A stretch of 64,000 nucleotides of DNA, from NCBI RefSeq assembly GCF_015706575.1, contig NW_024037063.1, positions 19,468,927 through 19,532,926 of the forward strand. Reading direction: 5' to 3'. Positions 43,001-53,700 of this stretch are shown here, one piece after another. This DNA is from Patiria miniata. Taxonomy: Eukaryota > Echinodermata > Asteroidea > Valvatida > Asterinidae. The position numbers and the translations under genes are program-made. Numbering within the stretch: the first letter of the stretch is position 1; each line of letters starts with the position of its first letter. Below the pieces are notes generated by a model that was not told where the DNA came from, did not search any database, and saw only the letters and a program-made list of their open reading frames with translations.

Positions 43001-45436
43001 GTTCATTGTTTTCCTCATCAAAATGTTGTACCTACACTGTATCTTGAGTCCTTCCGTCACCCAAGCTTTAGCTTTTCATGATTGTGTCTCCCTACACATA
43101 ATCTCTTACTAGTTATTACATTTCAATGACCAGTGTGTAGAAAGAAACATGTATTGTAAACGTTTCTTGAATTGATTCGAATTTGACTATTTTTTAATGG
43201 TCTTGATGACTGTTTGATGCAGGTATGCAGTGGGATCCCATCCGAGCAAGATTAGCCGTGTGCACTGGTAACAACAAGCTGTATATGTGGTCCCCTGCTG
43301 GGTGCGTCTCTGTGGAAGTACCTGCTGAAGGTGCGTATGACAGCACAGTGTGTGGTTGTGTTGATTAGTCAATTAGCTGCTCTGTTTTTGTCATACAATG
43401 GGTTACCGAAGACCTGATAGAAGGCACCTGCTATTTTGCTTAATTAATCGCCCGCTGTTTTGGTTAATTAATCGTCAGATCTGCACGTATATCGTTCACG
43501 CTTGTTTGCAAGCGGATATTTTATAGACTAACTTGCTTAGGTATATTGGCCAGAAACCCTGCTGATCCATCAGGTAAACAACCCCAAGGCCAAAATGTAG
43601 TCCCAGACTGCAACAGGATACAACTGTGGTATTGTTCAATGGGACTAGCTCTAGTAGTCTCAGAATTGGCAGTGTATGCACGGGTGTACGTGTTGTATAA
43701 AATCCCCTAGGACAGTCACACAAAGGGGGAGAACAACAGATCCTTTCACTCCTCGGGAGTTGGAACTTTTGTTCAAAACGGTCCTCTGTAGTAGGTTTGT
43801 GTGCTTAGTTTATGGGAGAGTGTTATATTACAGGGACAAAGGGAAACACAAAGCATTGTCCTCTGGAGTATAGTAAAACAAGAGTGGGTGTGTTTATGGC
43901 TCAATGCAGCAAGGTCCCATCCCACAGACTTTGTCATAGGGTTCATTGGGTGGCATGGGTGGCTAGTGCGTAAAGTGCTCGCCCCTCACCACTGTGGTCC
44001 TGGTTCGTTCCCGGCTGCGAACCATATGTGAGTTGCGCGTTGGTTCCCGTGCCACGAGGGTTTTCTCCGGGCCCTCAGTGTTTCCTCCCTCTGAAAAAAA
44101 TCACACTTTCGATCTCTGGCTGTGCTGGGTTGTCATATATGGGTCGTATGGCTGGTCGCCAAAGGGCGCCTTTACATGCCAGCGGCTTGACCACGTTGTA
44201 GCCGCGTCCTTTGCAATTCAACATCTCAGCTGCGAGTAAGGATGATTAGCCTCCCAAATTATTATTCTTATTATTTGTCACCTGATGCACTCTTGGTTGG
44301 TTCTTCTCCTAAATACTCCGCGGGGGAGTTTGACCAGGAGGCGAGAAACACCGGGGCAAACCCCTTCTCTTAGCGATGTGTCCCCGGGTTCTTTTACGTG
44401 CATTGCATTACACAACACACGGGACCTACGGCTGTACGTCCCATCCGAAGGACGAAGCATTAATGGTTAAGTGTCTTGCCTAAGGACACAAGTGTCCACC
44501 CGGGCTCGAACCCACGCCACTGTTGCCTCTGAAACACCAGAGCATGAGTTCGGTGCTCTCTTAACCGCTAGGCCATGACACTCCACACCATCTGAAGCTC
44601 GGACAGTTTGACTTTTGATTTGGTATGCGTGTTTCAACTGGCAGTGATATACAGTAAACTCCGGCTAAACCGGCACTCTCGGGACCCGAGAATTTGTGAC
44701 GACTTATGCGAATGCCGATATCTGCTGTAAGTCGTCATTTTGCCGGCTTACATGAATGGTCTTTTGCACACATGATTCATTGCACTAATTGGCTTCCAAT
44801 TACCCTGGATTATCTCCTTAATGCTCGAGTTGAATCCAGCAAATTAATCCTTGAACTGTATCATCACGTTTGGGGTATTGATAGTGGAGACCACGATACA
44901 TATGTACGTGCACAGTAACAAATTAAATGCGTGCGTGGTCCGGTATATGCCACACACGTATTGACTGCAGCAGTAGTCATTCAATAAGACGACCCCCAAA
45001 ATGGACAGAGCGCATGCGTACAGCCTAGAGGGGGTACTGGTATTGATATGCTCACGATGCATATGCGATGTTTGCAGTAGAACTCCCTTTTTCGACACCG
45101 ATGCATGCAGCGATCACGGGCCGTGCGAAACCACTTTCACTCGACACTTTGCCAACCGCAGTACAGGAAGTCGATGCCAATGCGTGATTTGTTGAATGTC
45201 GACATACACAAATCGGGACTTTAGTAAGACGTCCGACTTGAGCAATTTGACAAGTTGTACGATGTAGGTTTAGCCGGAGTTTACTATAATTAATGCAAGC
45301 TTTCTTACTTGTTTCTTTTGATTGCACAGCGAGTTTCCAAGTGAACTGGTTGCAGTGGCATCCGGATGGTAACGCCATCCTGCTGATGAGCAAAGATCAG
45401 ATGTGCGTCTGCTTCCTCTCTGAGGACTCGCCTTAA
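31006..45436 (+). CDS. WRAP73: WRAP73, centrosomal WD-repeat protein (complete)
   Basis: Twelve exons: 31006-31074, 34376-34471, 35265-35511, 36509-36612, 37178-37264, 39118-39252, 40568-40645, 40809-40923, 41302-41430, 42399-42482, 43223-43330, 45330-45436 (stop TAA). All junctions are GT-AG and in phase, for 452 residues against 460 in human WRAP73. The start [11 protein letters not shown] matches the human MNFSEVFKLSS, which fixes the ATG. WD-like blades are visible as [99 protein letters not shown] and LYMWSPAGC. The family protein works with SSX2IP at centrosomes and spindle poles (microtubule anchoring, cilia assembly). The acceptor of exon 4 (CATAAAG at 36508) is an unusual-looking site but is supported by phase and ungapped alignment. 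Intron 1 is 3.3 kb and contains a nested transposon complex. Confidence 0.95.
31531..32990. mobile_element. TA-flanked foldback, copy 3 (host of Mutator-like insertion)
   Basis: GCCCCATAAATGTGGCC and GGCCACATTTATGGGGC ends with TA at 31529-31530 and 32991-32992. Removing 31841-32819 plus one copy of the 9-bp duplication restores an element like 1562-2028. It sits in WRAP73 intron 1. Confidence 0.8.
31841..32819. mobile_element. Mutator-like long-TIR palindrome (979 bp)
   Basis: Begins TAGTCCGAGTAACTTGGACC and ends with its exact complement; the arms are about 480 bp each and nearly identical, meeting around 32330. It is bordered by a 9-bp direct repeat CCTATAAAG at 31832-31840 and 32820-32828, the target-duplication size of Mutator-like transposons. 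No transposase frame. Confidence 0.8.
33321..33685. mobile_element. GGCC-ended foldback MITE, copy 3
   Basis: GGCCAAAAAAAAAAAGTCTCC and the AGACTTTTTTTGGCC end are inverted. The body matches 8240-8564, including CATTTGCAGTCATCAGCCGA. Confidence 0.7.
33785..33865 (-). mobile_element. tRNA-like SINE head
   Basis: The minus strand carries GGGTTCGATCCCGATCCCCG, a B box and TpsiC-like arm, and GGACTAGTGGATAAGCAACG, an A-box-like region. No matching acceptor stem was found; probably a SINE fragment. Confidence 0.45.
35740..36290 (+). repeat. Tandem array of ~115-bp units in WRAP73 intron 3
   Basis: Units contain TTGCATTTAGCAGGGTAACTG, GCCAAGGCTAATACAACAGA and TTGTTGCAATTAGCATGG, recurring about five times with decay. 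The recurring TTGCATTTAGCA motif also occurs singly before the array. Confidence 0.7.
37325..37576. mobile_element. Short foldback MITE
   Basis: AGGGTGCGTCTCAAGTCAT (37325) pairs with TGAATTGAGACGTGCCCT at the right end, and GACAAGTTCTGGACAAG pairs with the CTGGAACTCGTC region. It lies in WRAP73 intron 5. Confidence 0.55.
38604..39070. repeat. Interspersed repeat, inverted copy of 48915-49345
   Basis: GGTGGGAGATATCAGAG starts it, and CCGAATAGTGGCATTCAAACC near its end reappears complemented at 48950-48975. The CCCACAAACTATACCCAATC complement is shared too. Confidence 0.5.
39359..39560 (-). pseudogene. 18S rRNA-derived fragment, antisense in WRAP73 intron 6
   Basis: Read on the minus strand it contains ATTAAATCGGTTATGGTTCC, then GGTAATTCTAGAGCTAATAC and, further on, CGATCGCACAGTCCTCG and ACCGGCGATGAG. 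Those are in the order of the conserved 5' part of eukaryotic 18S rRNA, roughly its first 100-300 bases. Indels and substitutions (for example a shortened ATAACTGG segment) mark it as non-functional. It abuts part of the SINE body seen at 2665-2925. Confidence 0.8.
39945..40322. repeat. AGGATTTTGCAGG element, copy 6
   Basis: A CTCAATCCTCCAAAATCCTC-rich element ending GAGGTGGGTTAGGG. It is the inverted counterpart of the copy at 51368-51816, with which it shares ATCACCATTCATCCTCAATC. Confidence 0.7.
42013..42040 (+). repeat. (TCTA)n microsatellite
   Basis: A short run of TCTA units (TCTATCTATCTATC) in WRAP73 intron 9. Confidence 0.7.
42844..42985 (+). repeat. TGTCATATTTGGA short tandem repeat
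   Basis: About ten degenerate units built on TGTCATATTTGGA, period near 13-15 bases, in WRAP73 intron 10. No other feature in this part of the intron. Confidence 0.65.
43690..43880 (+). repeat. Interspersed repeat shared with 45640-45840
   Basis: GGGAGAGTGTTATATTACAG followed by GGACAAAGGGAAACACAAAGC is repeated almost exactly at 45760-45800. The two copies flank WRAP73's last exon. Confidence 0.55.
43935..44252 (+). mobile_element. SINE-like repeat, inverted relative to 49825-50146
   Basis: Contains GTGGCTAGTGCGTAAAGTGC (A-box-like) and GTTCCCGGCTGCGAACC, then CTGAGAGTAAGG-like 3' sequence TGCGAGTAAGGATGATTAGCC. The other copy reads on the minus strand. Confidence 0.55.
44285..44586 (-). 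mobile_element. SINE with conserved ACGTCCCATCCGAAGGAC core, copy 1
   Basis: GGGGCAAACCCCTTCTCTTAG, then TACGTCCCATCCGAAGGACG, then CGGGCTCGAACCCACGCC (complement of a tRNA B box). The same three blocks in the same order occur at 52930-53165. The core resembles central domains shared by several animal SINE families; that link is from memory. Confidence 0.6.
44652..45286. mobile_element. TA-flanked element with CAGTAAACTCCGGC termini
   Basis: CAGTAAACTCCGGCTAAACC and GGTTTAGCCGGAGTTTACT are inverted ends bordered by TA (44650-44651, 45287-45288). TIRs of this kind are typical of pogo/Tc1-mariner elements. No intact transposase; non-autonomous. Confidence 0.75.
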
Positions 45437-47767
45437 AGCACCTGTCATCTACGCTTCTCGCTTACGCAAACAAATCCAAGGTATCTTTATGGCACTTCTT
45501 AGTTCTCAACTGTGGAAAAGCTGATGTTGCATCTAACAATATGTACCTCTCCACTGCTCAATGCACTGATCCAATTAGCCCTGCCCAATGGTGGTTCGAC
45601 CAATCACAGCCATGCTTAACGTCTGACATGCACGCACATGTATTACATACACCCGGAAGACAGAGAGACAAACGGAGAACAACAGATTCTTTGCTGTCCT
45701 CGAGTGTTTATCTTTTGTTGAAAATGGTTCTCGAGCATGAGCGTGTGTGCTTAGTCTATGGGAGAGTGTTATATTATAGGGACAAAGGGAAACACAAAGC
45801 CTTGTCCTCGAGAGTATAGTAAAACACGACTGTGTGTACCTGGTTACAACCTCGTTCCCATGGGTACAATCTTGCTGTGCCATGTTGGTTCACACCATGC
45901 CTTGCACGATCTTAACCCCTGGTATTTTGTGATTTAAGTATCCCTTTATTTTGGAGATTTAAATTAGTACGGCAGTCGATGTGTTTGACACGGGACACAG
46001 TGCTTTTCCTTATGACATTTTTTAATTTGTAGAATCAATCCTTTGATAAATGAGATTTTGCCATCGCATTGCTAGAATGTATAATGTGCGTACCCCTGTC
46101 GTCCTTTTTACAACACAAAGTACAGGTATTTTTCTCGAAAAAAAATGAGATTTCCGGACTTTCCATATTGTTGAGGCGTAGTGCAGTCTTGAAAAAAAAA
46201 ATGTTTCAGGATGATTTAACATGCAGGAGATAACGTGAACGCATATAGTGTGTGCAGCATTCGAAAAACATGCGAAGTACGCTCTGAATAGTAATCAATG
46301 TCGTTTTCGTATTTTACATGGCCAGGGGTTAGTGAAGGAACGCGCACGCAGCCCATGGAGTCGGGGTTGACGCCCGTATGTCACACACAGTGGGCAGGGC
46401 TATTGTCAAATATGCAGGGAGCTCCACGACGTAAACATTAACTGTTAACACGCAACAATTTGGAACACTTAGTTGACATTGGGAGGCGTTCGCACAAAGT
46501 ACAGACAATATATTTAGCAAGGCCAGTCCTATACCTTCCATGCTTAAAGAATTTCTTTCTCTGAGGAAAATCGTTATGAAGTCACCGTTGATGCCTTCTG
46601 ACAAGAAGTCTTTCAAACCTGTTTCTGTGTGCATTATTAGGGTATTAAAATTCGATTTAGCAATTTTTAAACTGACACTTCAGTACATGTAGCTGCACAT
46701 TTCAAGTATTACCTTTTATTTTTCAATATATAAACTGTTGCTCGGCCTAACTTTTCCAAGCTGTACAGTCATGGTAATGCATGTTAATTTACTACATCGT
46801 GAAGAAATTCCTTGATGATCTCCAAATCCGCCTGAAATTAAAACTGAATATGGAAAGCCATACAGCAACAATTATCTGATTGTGAAATTGTTGCATAACA
46901 TTCAAGAATCGGGTTTAATTTAAAGAACATTGCAAAATACTGGAACAATGAATTTTCTTTTTATATTAGACTGAGTTTGTCATCATTCACATTTACTTAT
47001 AGACATACAGTAGCATATAGCTGCAACATGTATTTTCCCCGAGAAATAACTTTTAAAAAATTGCCAATTGTGTTAATGTGAAGGTCAACAAATAATTGAA
47101 ACCTGCGGCCAACAATTGATTGAAATCCTGTTATGGACATGCTGACAACAGACCTTTTGCTCTGTACAGCACTACATGTGATGTTTATTGCTTTGTGACT
47201 GGTTGTCATGTTTCGTAGCACATGAACTTGCTAAGTATAATATTGTGAAGCAGTTATGCTTAGTGGTTTGAACCACGCCAAACTGAATATTAAATAAAGA
47301 CTGTAATTAGTTTAACTTATTTCCGCACTTTGATTTGTGTATTACACATCAATGAAATACTCCCAGCCAAATGAAAAATGTACATATTGAAATAGCATGT
47401 TTATCAAAACATACCTTTTTTTGATTGGAAATATAAACAGATTTAAATAAAATCAGTGTAATTAATATGCACATACTATGATGTACCTGTCATACTTTTA
47501 TGTCAAACAAAATGAAGTTGTTCACAACTCACAAGAATTTCAAGTGTCTAAAATGCTTCGCGAGGGAAAGATTGGATTTTTCAAAAAGGGCACTCAAACT
47601 GCTTTGTCAATACAAACGGAGCAATCTTTTCAGCAAATCTGAGAATCTTAAAGCAATGCGTGTGCACTGTACAACACAGAAACTCAACTTTTCAGAACAC
47701 CAACTCTTGAAATGAACACTTGAACACTTTCAATAAATACTTTTGGGGGATTTTTGTAAAATCATGT
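45437..47767. other. Tail-to-tail spacer WRAP73 / SIX6OS1-like
   Basis: A 2.3-kb gene-free region. It starts with the WRAP73 3' UTR. The only good plus-strand AATAAA signals are at 47293-47298 and around 47448, implying either a long 3' UTR or a non-canonical signal nearer the stop. Around 45580-45840 it repeats sequence also found at 43690-43880. The stretch 46000-47700 is AT-rich with nothing recognised. Confidence 0.5.
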
Positions 47768-50700
47768 TTAGAAAAGGCTGAATTTACCCTCTCCGGAACT
47801 GTCGACGTTAGGGGATCTGGACCCACCGAAATTGAAACTGAAGCCAGCGGCCGGGGATCCTCTCTCGTCATTTCTGGCCTTGTCGGCTTTTTCTGAACCT
47901 CCGCCGAATAGTGACAGGACGCCCCCTGGAGGCCTGGAGTGGCCAGTATCCATAGGGCTGCCAGGCCTTCCAAAGATGGCTATGATACAATAATATCCCA
48001 GAAAAAAAATGTAAAAATTGCAGATCAGGAGACGATAAAAGTTCATGAACTTGTATCAACTAGTCCATGGAATATAATATGCAGATTTGGCGATTAGTTA
48101 TGCAATACACTTGCGTCTTGGCCTTTGGATTCCGACATGCAATGGGTGCCTTCTATCATATCCTTGGTACCCAATGATGTATGTCAGCTGACAGCTATTG
48201 ACCAATTAGGACTGTGCATTGGAACAGGGTACCCGAGTACCCAACCGTTGATGTCAGGAACCGGTTCCAGATTATGGGATCGGGTACCAGTAACCAACTT
48301 TACAAATTACTTAGTAACTTCTCAGACAATGAAAAAGAAAGGTTTGAATGTCATTTGTGGGGAATTTTCAAAAGGAAAAACAGGCTTCATGTGAAAACAA
48401 AACATATTTCATGTTTATGACGCACATGAAAGTTGCAATTTACGCCTTAAAACTACCCGTCTTAAGATTTTGAGCACTTTTGTTGTTTCAAAAAAAAATT
48501 TTTGTCCAAATTACAAATGGTCAACTCTGTCTTTAAACACCCCAATCAGATTAGTGTTTATTTCGTTGGATGATTTTGATGTTTTTTACCTCTGACTTTA
48601 AACTTACATGCACCAGTAGGATGTGACGACACTTGGTCTCTGCTTGGACCAAAGATATTGGTGGGGGTGTTGGAGGCTGGCTGAATGGCTCCACCCATCT
48701 TGGGGTATGGAGAAACACATTTGGTTAAAACATTCAACCGCACTTCCAAGTTAAATTCTTTTACTGTTTAAAATGGCTTTACTCTATGGTGTCATTATCC
48801 CCACAGCTGTGAAATTGATGAAGAGTGCTAATTTTGAAGCAAATTTGAGTGCATTTACCCCTAAATGTAAAATGCTATGGATTTGTGAACACCACATTTG
48901 CGAATCATCGTGTGTAGTGGTGGGATAAAATCCAGATTTTTTAAAAATTGGGTTTGAATTCCACTATTCGGTTTGTATTTTAGAAACCGGATACTCAAAA
49001 CCAATCTTTAAAAAAATATTGCCTTCCAGTTTTTGTGACACAGGATAAAGAAAACAATTGGACCATTCCCAAATTCTGCTCCATCATCTCTGATTTCAAT
49101 CAAATTCAATTGCTAGCGGTCTTTTTTGATTCATGAAAAGCCTGCCCATTTGACTTATCAGAGAGTTCCCACCCATTTGTTCAACATTACACCTCTGACG
49201 TGTTTTTGTAAAGGCCCGGTGGTCATTGAATCCCACAAACTATACCCAATCATTGCAGAGGGCATTGCACGCAGCACCTAACTCGTCACTTTTTCTCGGC
49301 ATGACTGTAAACTGAATGGGAGCTTCTAGTAAAATCAGATAACCGTTATAGAATAACCAGATCTCAGCAATAGTAATGTGCATGTTCGTACATGTACGAG
49401 AACCAGTGCAAACGCAGAATTGGTCCTTCCCCGAACGTAGTGCCATCTACATTTCCCACATAACACATGCTAACAGTGACCATGTATTAGCACATAATCG
49501 TTTCAATGTTACAAATTCCTCAACTCTTACCCCAGAGAAGAAAGACTCGAAGAAAGGAGAGTCAAAGTTTTCGGAGGAGGAGGTTGGAGGGTTACTACAA
49601 GACTTGTCCGCCACTTCACCCTACAACAAACAAAATGAGGTTAATTAAATAAAAGATACCTTTTTGAGACTTGAGTTACAGAGCTCGTATCAGGAGCTTG
49701 CAACACCATCACGGTGTCTAGTACTGCACCTGAACCGCCGAACCGAACTAAGGAATTCTATTGTCACAATTCATTTGAATAGCCTGTTACTTAAAATAAG
49801 TTGGTGGGCTAATCATCCTTACTTAAAATAAGTTGGTGGGCTAATCATCCTTACTCGCAGCTGAGAAGCTGAATTGCCAAGGACGTGGCTACAACAAAGT
49901 CGAGCCGTAGGCTGCCATAGGTGCCTTAGGCTGCTGCCATACGACCCATGTTTGACCACGAAGCACAGCCAGAGATCGCAAGTGTTGCTGTTTGTGGAGG
50001 GAGGAAACCGGAGAGTTTGGAGAAAAACCCTCGTGGCACAGGAGAGACTCAACGAACAACTCTACTCACATTATGGTCCGAGCCGGGGATTGAACCTGGG
50101 CCACATTTGTGAGAGGCTAGCGCTTTACGCACTATCCACCCATACTTGACTCAAGAGTGGAAGATTTGTGATTGACTTGAATGAGGAATTGCGAAAACTT
50201 CATTTCAACTTAGCTGACTTCAACTTTTGAATTGACTTGAACACAATTGAGACACCTACATGTGCATTTGCATCCTCGGCGGAACCAAACATGGGCCTGA
50301 ATGAGTAAGAGAATCCAGGCGACTTGGCCATCTCCTGCAGGCCCTGCAGATGAGTGTCCAGATCAAAGGGGCTTCTCGGGGGCAGAGACATGACTGATCC
50401 AGGCGTGCCTGGGTCCTGGAAGCTGGTCGGGTCTGTAGCCGGCGTCACTGGGGCTTCACTCAGAGATTCGTCTACTGTAAGATTAAAAGGCAAGGGGTGC
50501 TCCATCATGTTGCAGGGGCGGATCCAGGTTTCGATCAAGAGGAACGTTAACTGCCAAGAGGGGCGTTTGCAGGCATTTGCTGTGTTTTCTTGCACAATTT
50601 TTTACTTTTTTATGCAGCCGAAGAGGGGGTTTTGACCCCTGTTTGCAATTGATTACACACCTATGAACGGGTACAAGCCAGCGAGACTGGTTCCCTCACC

Positions 50701-53700
50701 TTACAATTCCTCGACAACTTTAAATTGCTCCGTTTCATCTTAAGTGGGGTCAGGGAACCAGACTACATAAACATGATTGTTTTTCTTGGTTTTTCCAGCA
50801 TCTACGAACACAAAGCTTCAAACAAGTCAGTGTAAAAATATATTTGCGATAAAATACTAACCCCCCAAATCCTTCCTTTTCTGAAAATTACAGCAAAACT
50901 AAATGTTGTATATTCCCTTTAAAGTCACTTTTACATATTACTTTTTGTCACAGTTAACGGGAATACTTGTTATTATAAATGCACACTCCAGATATGCCAA
51001 GAATCGATGCAAATTATAACTTTGAAGTCACGTGCTGCACTAAGAATCTGTCAACAATTAGAAAAATTTTGCACATGCCTGCATCATCAGTTCCTCCACT
51101 TTCCTCCTCCCCACTGACTTCAAATCGGCCCTCTGTGATTGGCTCGTCCTGCCGTGGGACTGCTCTCTGATTGGCTGCTTCCGCCCTCTCATGGGCGGAG
51201 ACTGAGGGTAGGGCTGGTGCTTCCTTGGGTACAGGCGCATCTGAGGACTGTTGCACCATTGCCTGCGGTTGCATCTAGTTTGGAATGTCCGGTTTTGGTT
51301 TTGTGAAATAAATGGAAAACAATCATTTGGGTAATACATTGTACATGTATTTGTTTTATTCAAGTATTAACCCTAACCCACCTCACTCCTCCAAAATCCT
51401 CCTGGCGGTTTTGGAGGATTCTAGAGGATTGAGGATGAATGGTGATTGAATCAAATGAGGATTCTGGAGGATTGAGGATGAATGGTGATTGAAGCACATG
51501 AGGATTTTGGAGAATTGAGGATGAATGGTGATTGAAGCACAAGAGGATTTTGGAGGATTGAGGATGAATGCATTTTGAGGCAGGACTGTCTGATGATTTT
51601 GAAGGATTTGGCGTTGGTTATCCTTCATTTAAACACGAGTGCAAAGTTTTGGGATGAGGAGGATTTTGGAGGATTGAGGATGAATGCATTTTGAGGCAGG
51701 ACTGTCTGACAATTTTGAAAAATTTAGGCGGAGTTGCAAAATTTTGGAGGATTTTGGAGGATTTTGGAGGGTTGAGGATGGTTGTAAGCAACAAGGGCCT
51801 AGGGGGTTAGGGTTAAGCTATTTTAAGGAATTGCAGTGTGAACCATAAAGGCAGGAGCTTCTTCCCACAAAAGAATGGGTACCACAAAGTAAACTACATG
51901 TGCCCATCTAAAATTATCTTTGGACCTTTTTCGGATTGGAGGAATGGCTTTTGAACAACGAACCTGAGTTTTATTCACACTCTCCGCTGGCATTCTGAGT
52001 GCAAATGGCTGCGGCACATTCTCAGAGCTGCCGCTGGCACTATCGGCCGAGAGTCGAGGGGATGCCAGGATCGGCATCTGCAAGTAAGGCGGTCGCCGCA
52101 GCGGGCTGGCTGGAACCGCAGCTGCCGGCCTAACCATAGGACTCTGGATGTACTGGGGCGGGGCTCTCCTGGTGGGCTGCTGAAATATCGGGGACTGTGG
52201 GGGAAGGATCTGTTGGGGTGTGGTAGGAACTGAGGTTTGCTGTTGCCGTTGCTGCTGCTGTGCCTTCAGCTGCTGCAGTTTGTGTTCCTGGTACAGCTGT
52301 TGTTGTTTTTGTCTGGAAAACAACATGTGAAAGTAACAAAAAGTTTTTTTCTTCAAATATTTTTGACATTTTGTTTACAATCAAGGCAGCAGTTGCATAT
52401 TTGAAATGGTTCAATTAGTACGAAACACCATAACTAAGCAATCCCGCTGTGACCCAACCTGTGTGCAGTGATTTTCTCAAATAATAGTCCAGTAGCGGAT
52501 CTAGATGGGGAGTGGCGGGGGTGACACCCCCTGCCCCTGTTCAGCAATGTTTTGATACTAGAAAAAGAGGACCAAAAGTAATATATGGAATGCTAAAGTT
52601 CCTTAATTTATTTTCAAATTGCCTTAGAATGCAGGAGAGAGCATGGTAGACTCCAAAATTTTCTTGGCACGCCTTTGATCAACCCCCCTTCATATCGAAC
52701 CCCCGTTTCCTGAAAGCAAGATCTGCCCTGACGTCTCCAAACTAGACATATGAAACAAGATAATACCGGAGTCTTATATAGCGCATGTACATGTATCTAC
52801 CAGCAATGAGGTACTCAAGGCGCTGAAAATTACGTCTGTTATTAGAGACATGTGGATGAAGTACATCAGAAAATATGATAGCACCTTTATGAGGGTTTAC
52901 AAGGTGCTGCCGCGCATTAAGCAGCCACTGTTGGAAACACCGGGGCAAACCCCTTCTCTTAGCGATAAGTGTTACTGGGTTCTTTAACTTGCATTACACA
53001 ACACACGGGACCTGAGGGCTTTACGTCCCATCCGAAGAAAGGAGCAATGATGGTAAAGTGTCTTGCTCAAGAGCACAAGCACTATATTCTCACGGTCAGG
53101 ATTCGAACCCATGTACCACGGCACACGAGTCGAACACTGTAACCATTGGACCACAGCACCCCTAGACTGAACAGGGCATATTTTAAATGGGTATTTTGTT
53201 TAGACTGAGGATGTCTGATCCAGGTCTGACCTCTGCATGACCCCTGGTCTATTTTTAGACCAACATGCGACCGCAGTTCTATATATACCTCTCCAGTTCT
53301 TCCTGGCGTGTCTTGTCTTCGGCCTCTTTCAACTTCCTCTTGCGTTCCTGTTCCTCCTTTTCCTGTCCTCAAAAGATTAATTATTGCTTAAAGCGGACAC
53401 CGCGATGATTATTAGTCATAAATGGTTACTCACACCCCTTCATTTGTGATAAGATATGTATAAAGTTGTGTTTAAAAGTTTAGACTAAAGTACATGTACA
53501 TCTTTAATGCCTAGAAGTTTGTTACGAAAAATCCTAAATGCATAGTTCATAGTAATGTATTTAGAATAAAGGCAGAGATGCAATTAAGTCAATCACAAGT
53601 CAAATAATTTAAAGTCAAGTTTAAAAGTCAGGCCCAATTTCATAGCTGTTATGATTTTCTGCTTACAGAGTCTCTGTCTATTGCGCGGAGACCGTAAGCA

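Noticed and set aside
44706..44918. Possible transposase remnant in the CAGTAAACTCC element
   Set aside because: The 70-codon frame shows no catalytic motif or recognisable transposase similarity.
47692..48046. An open frame read upstream of SIX6OS1-like exon 14 as a membrane protein
   Set aside because: The hydrophobic start (YIFFLGYYCII) is intron sequence before the acceptor at 47980-47981. Joining exon 13 to 47979 keeps phase and gives a sensible tail.
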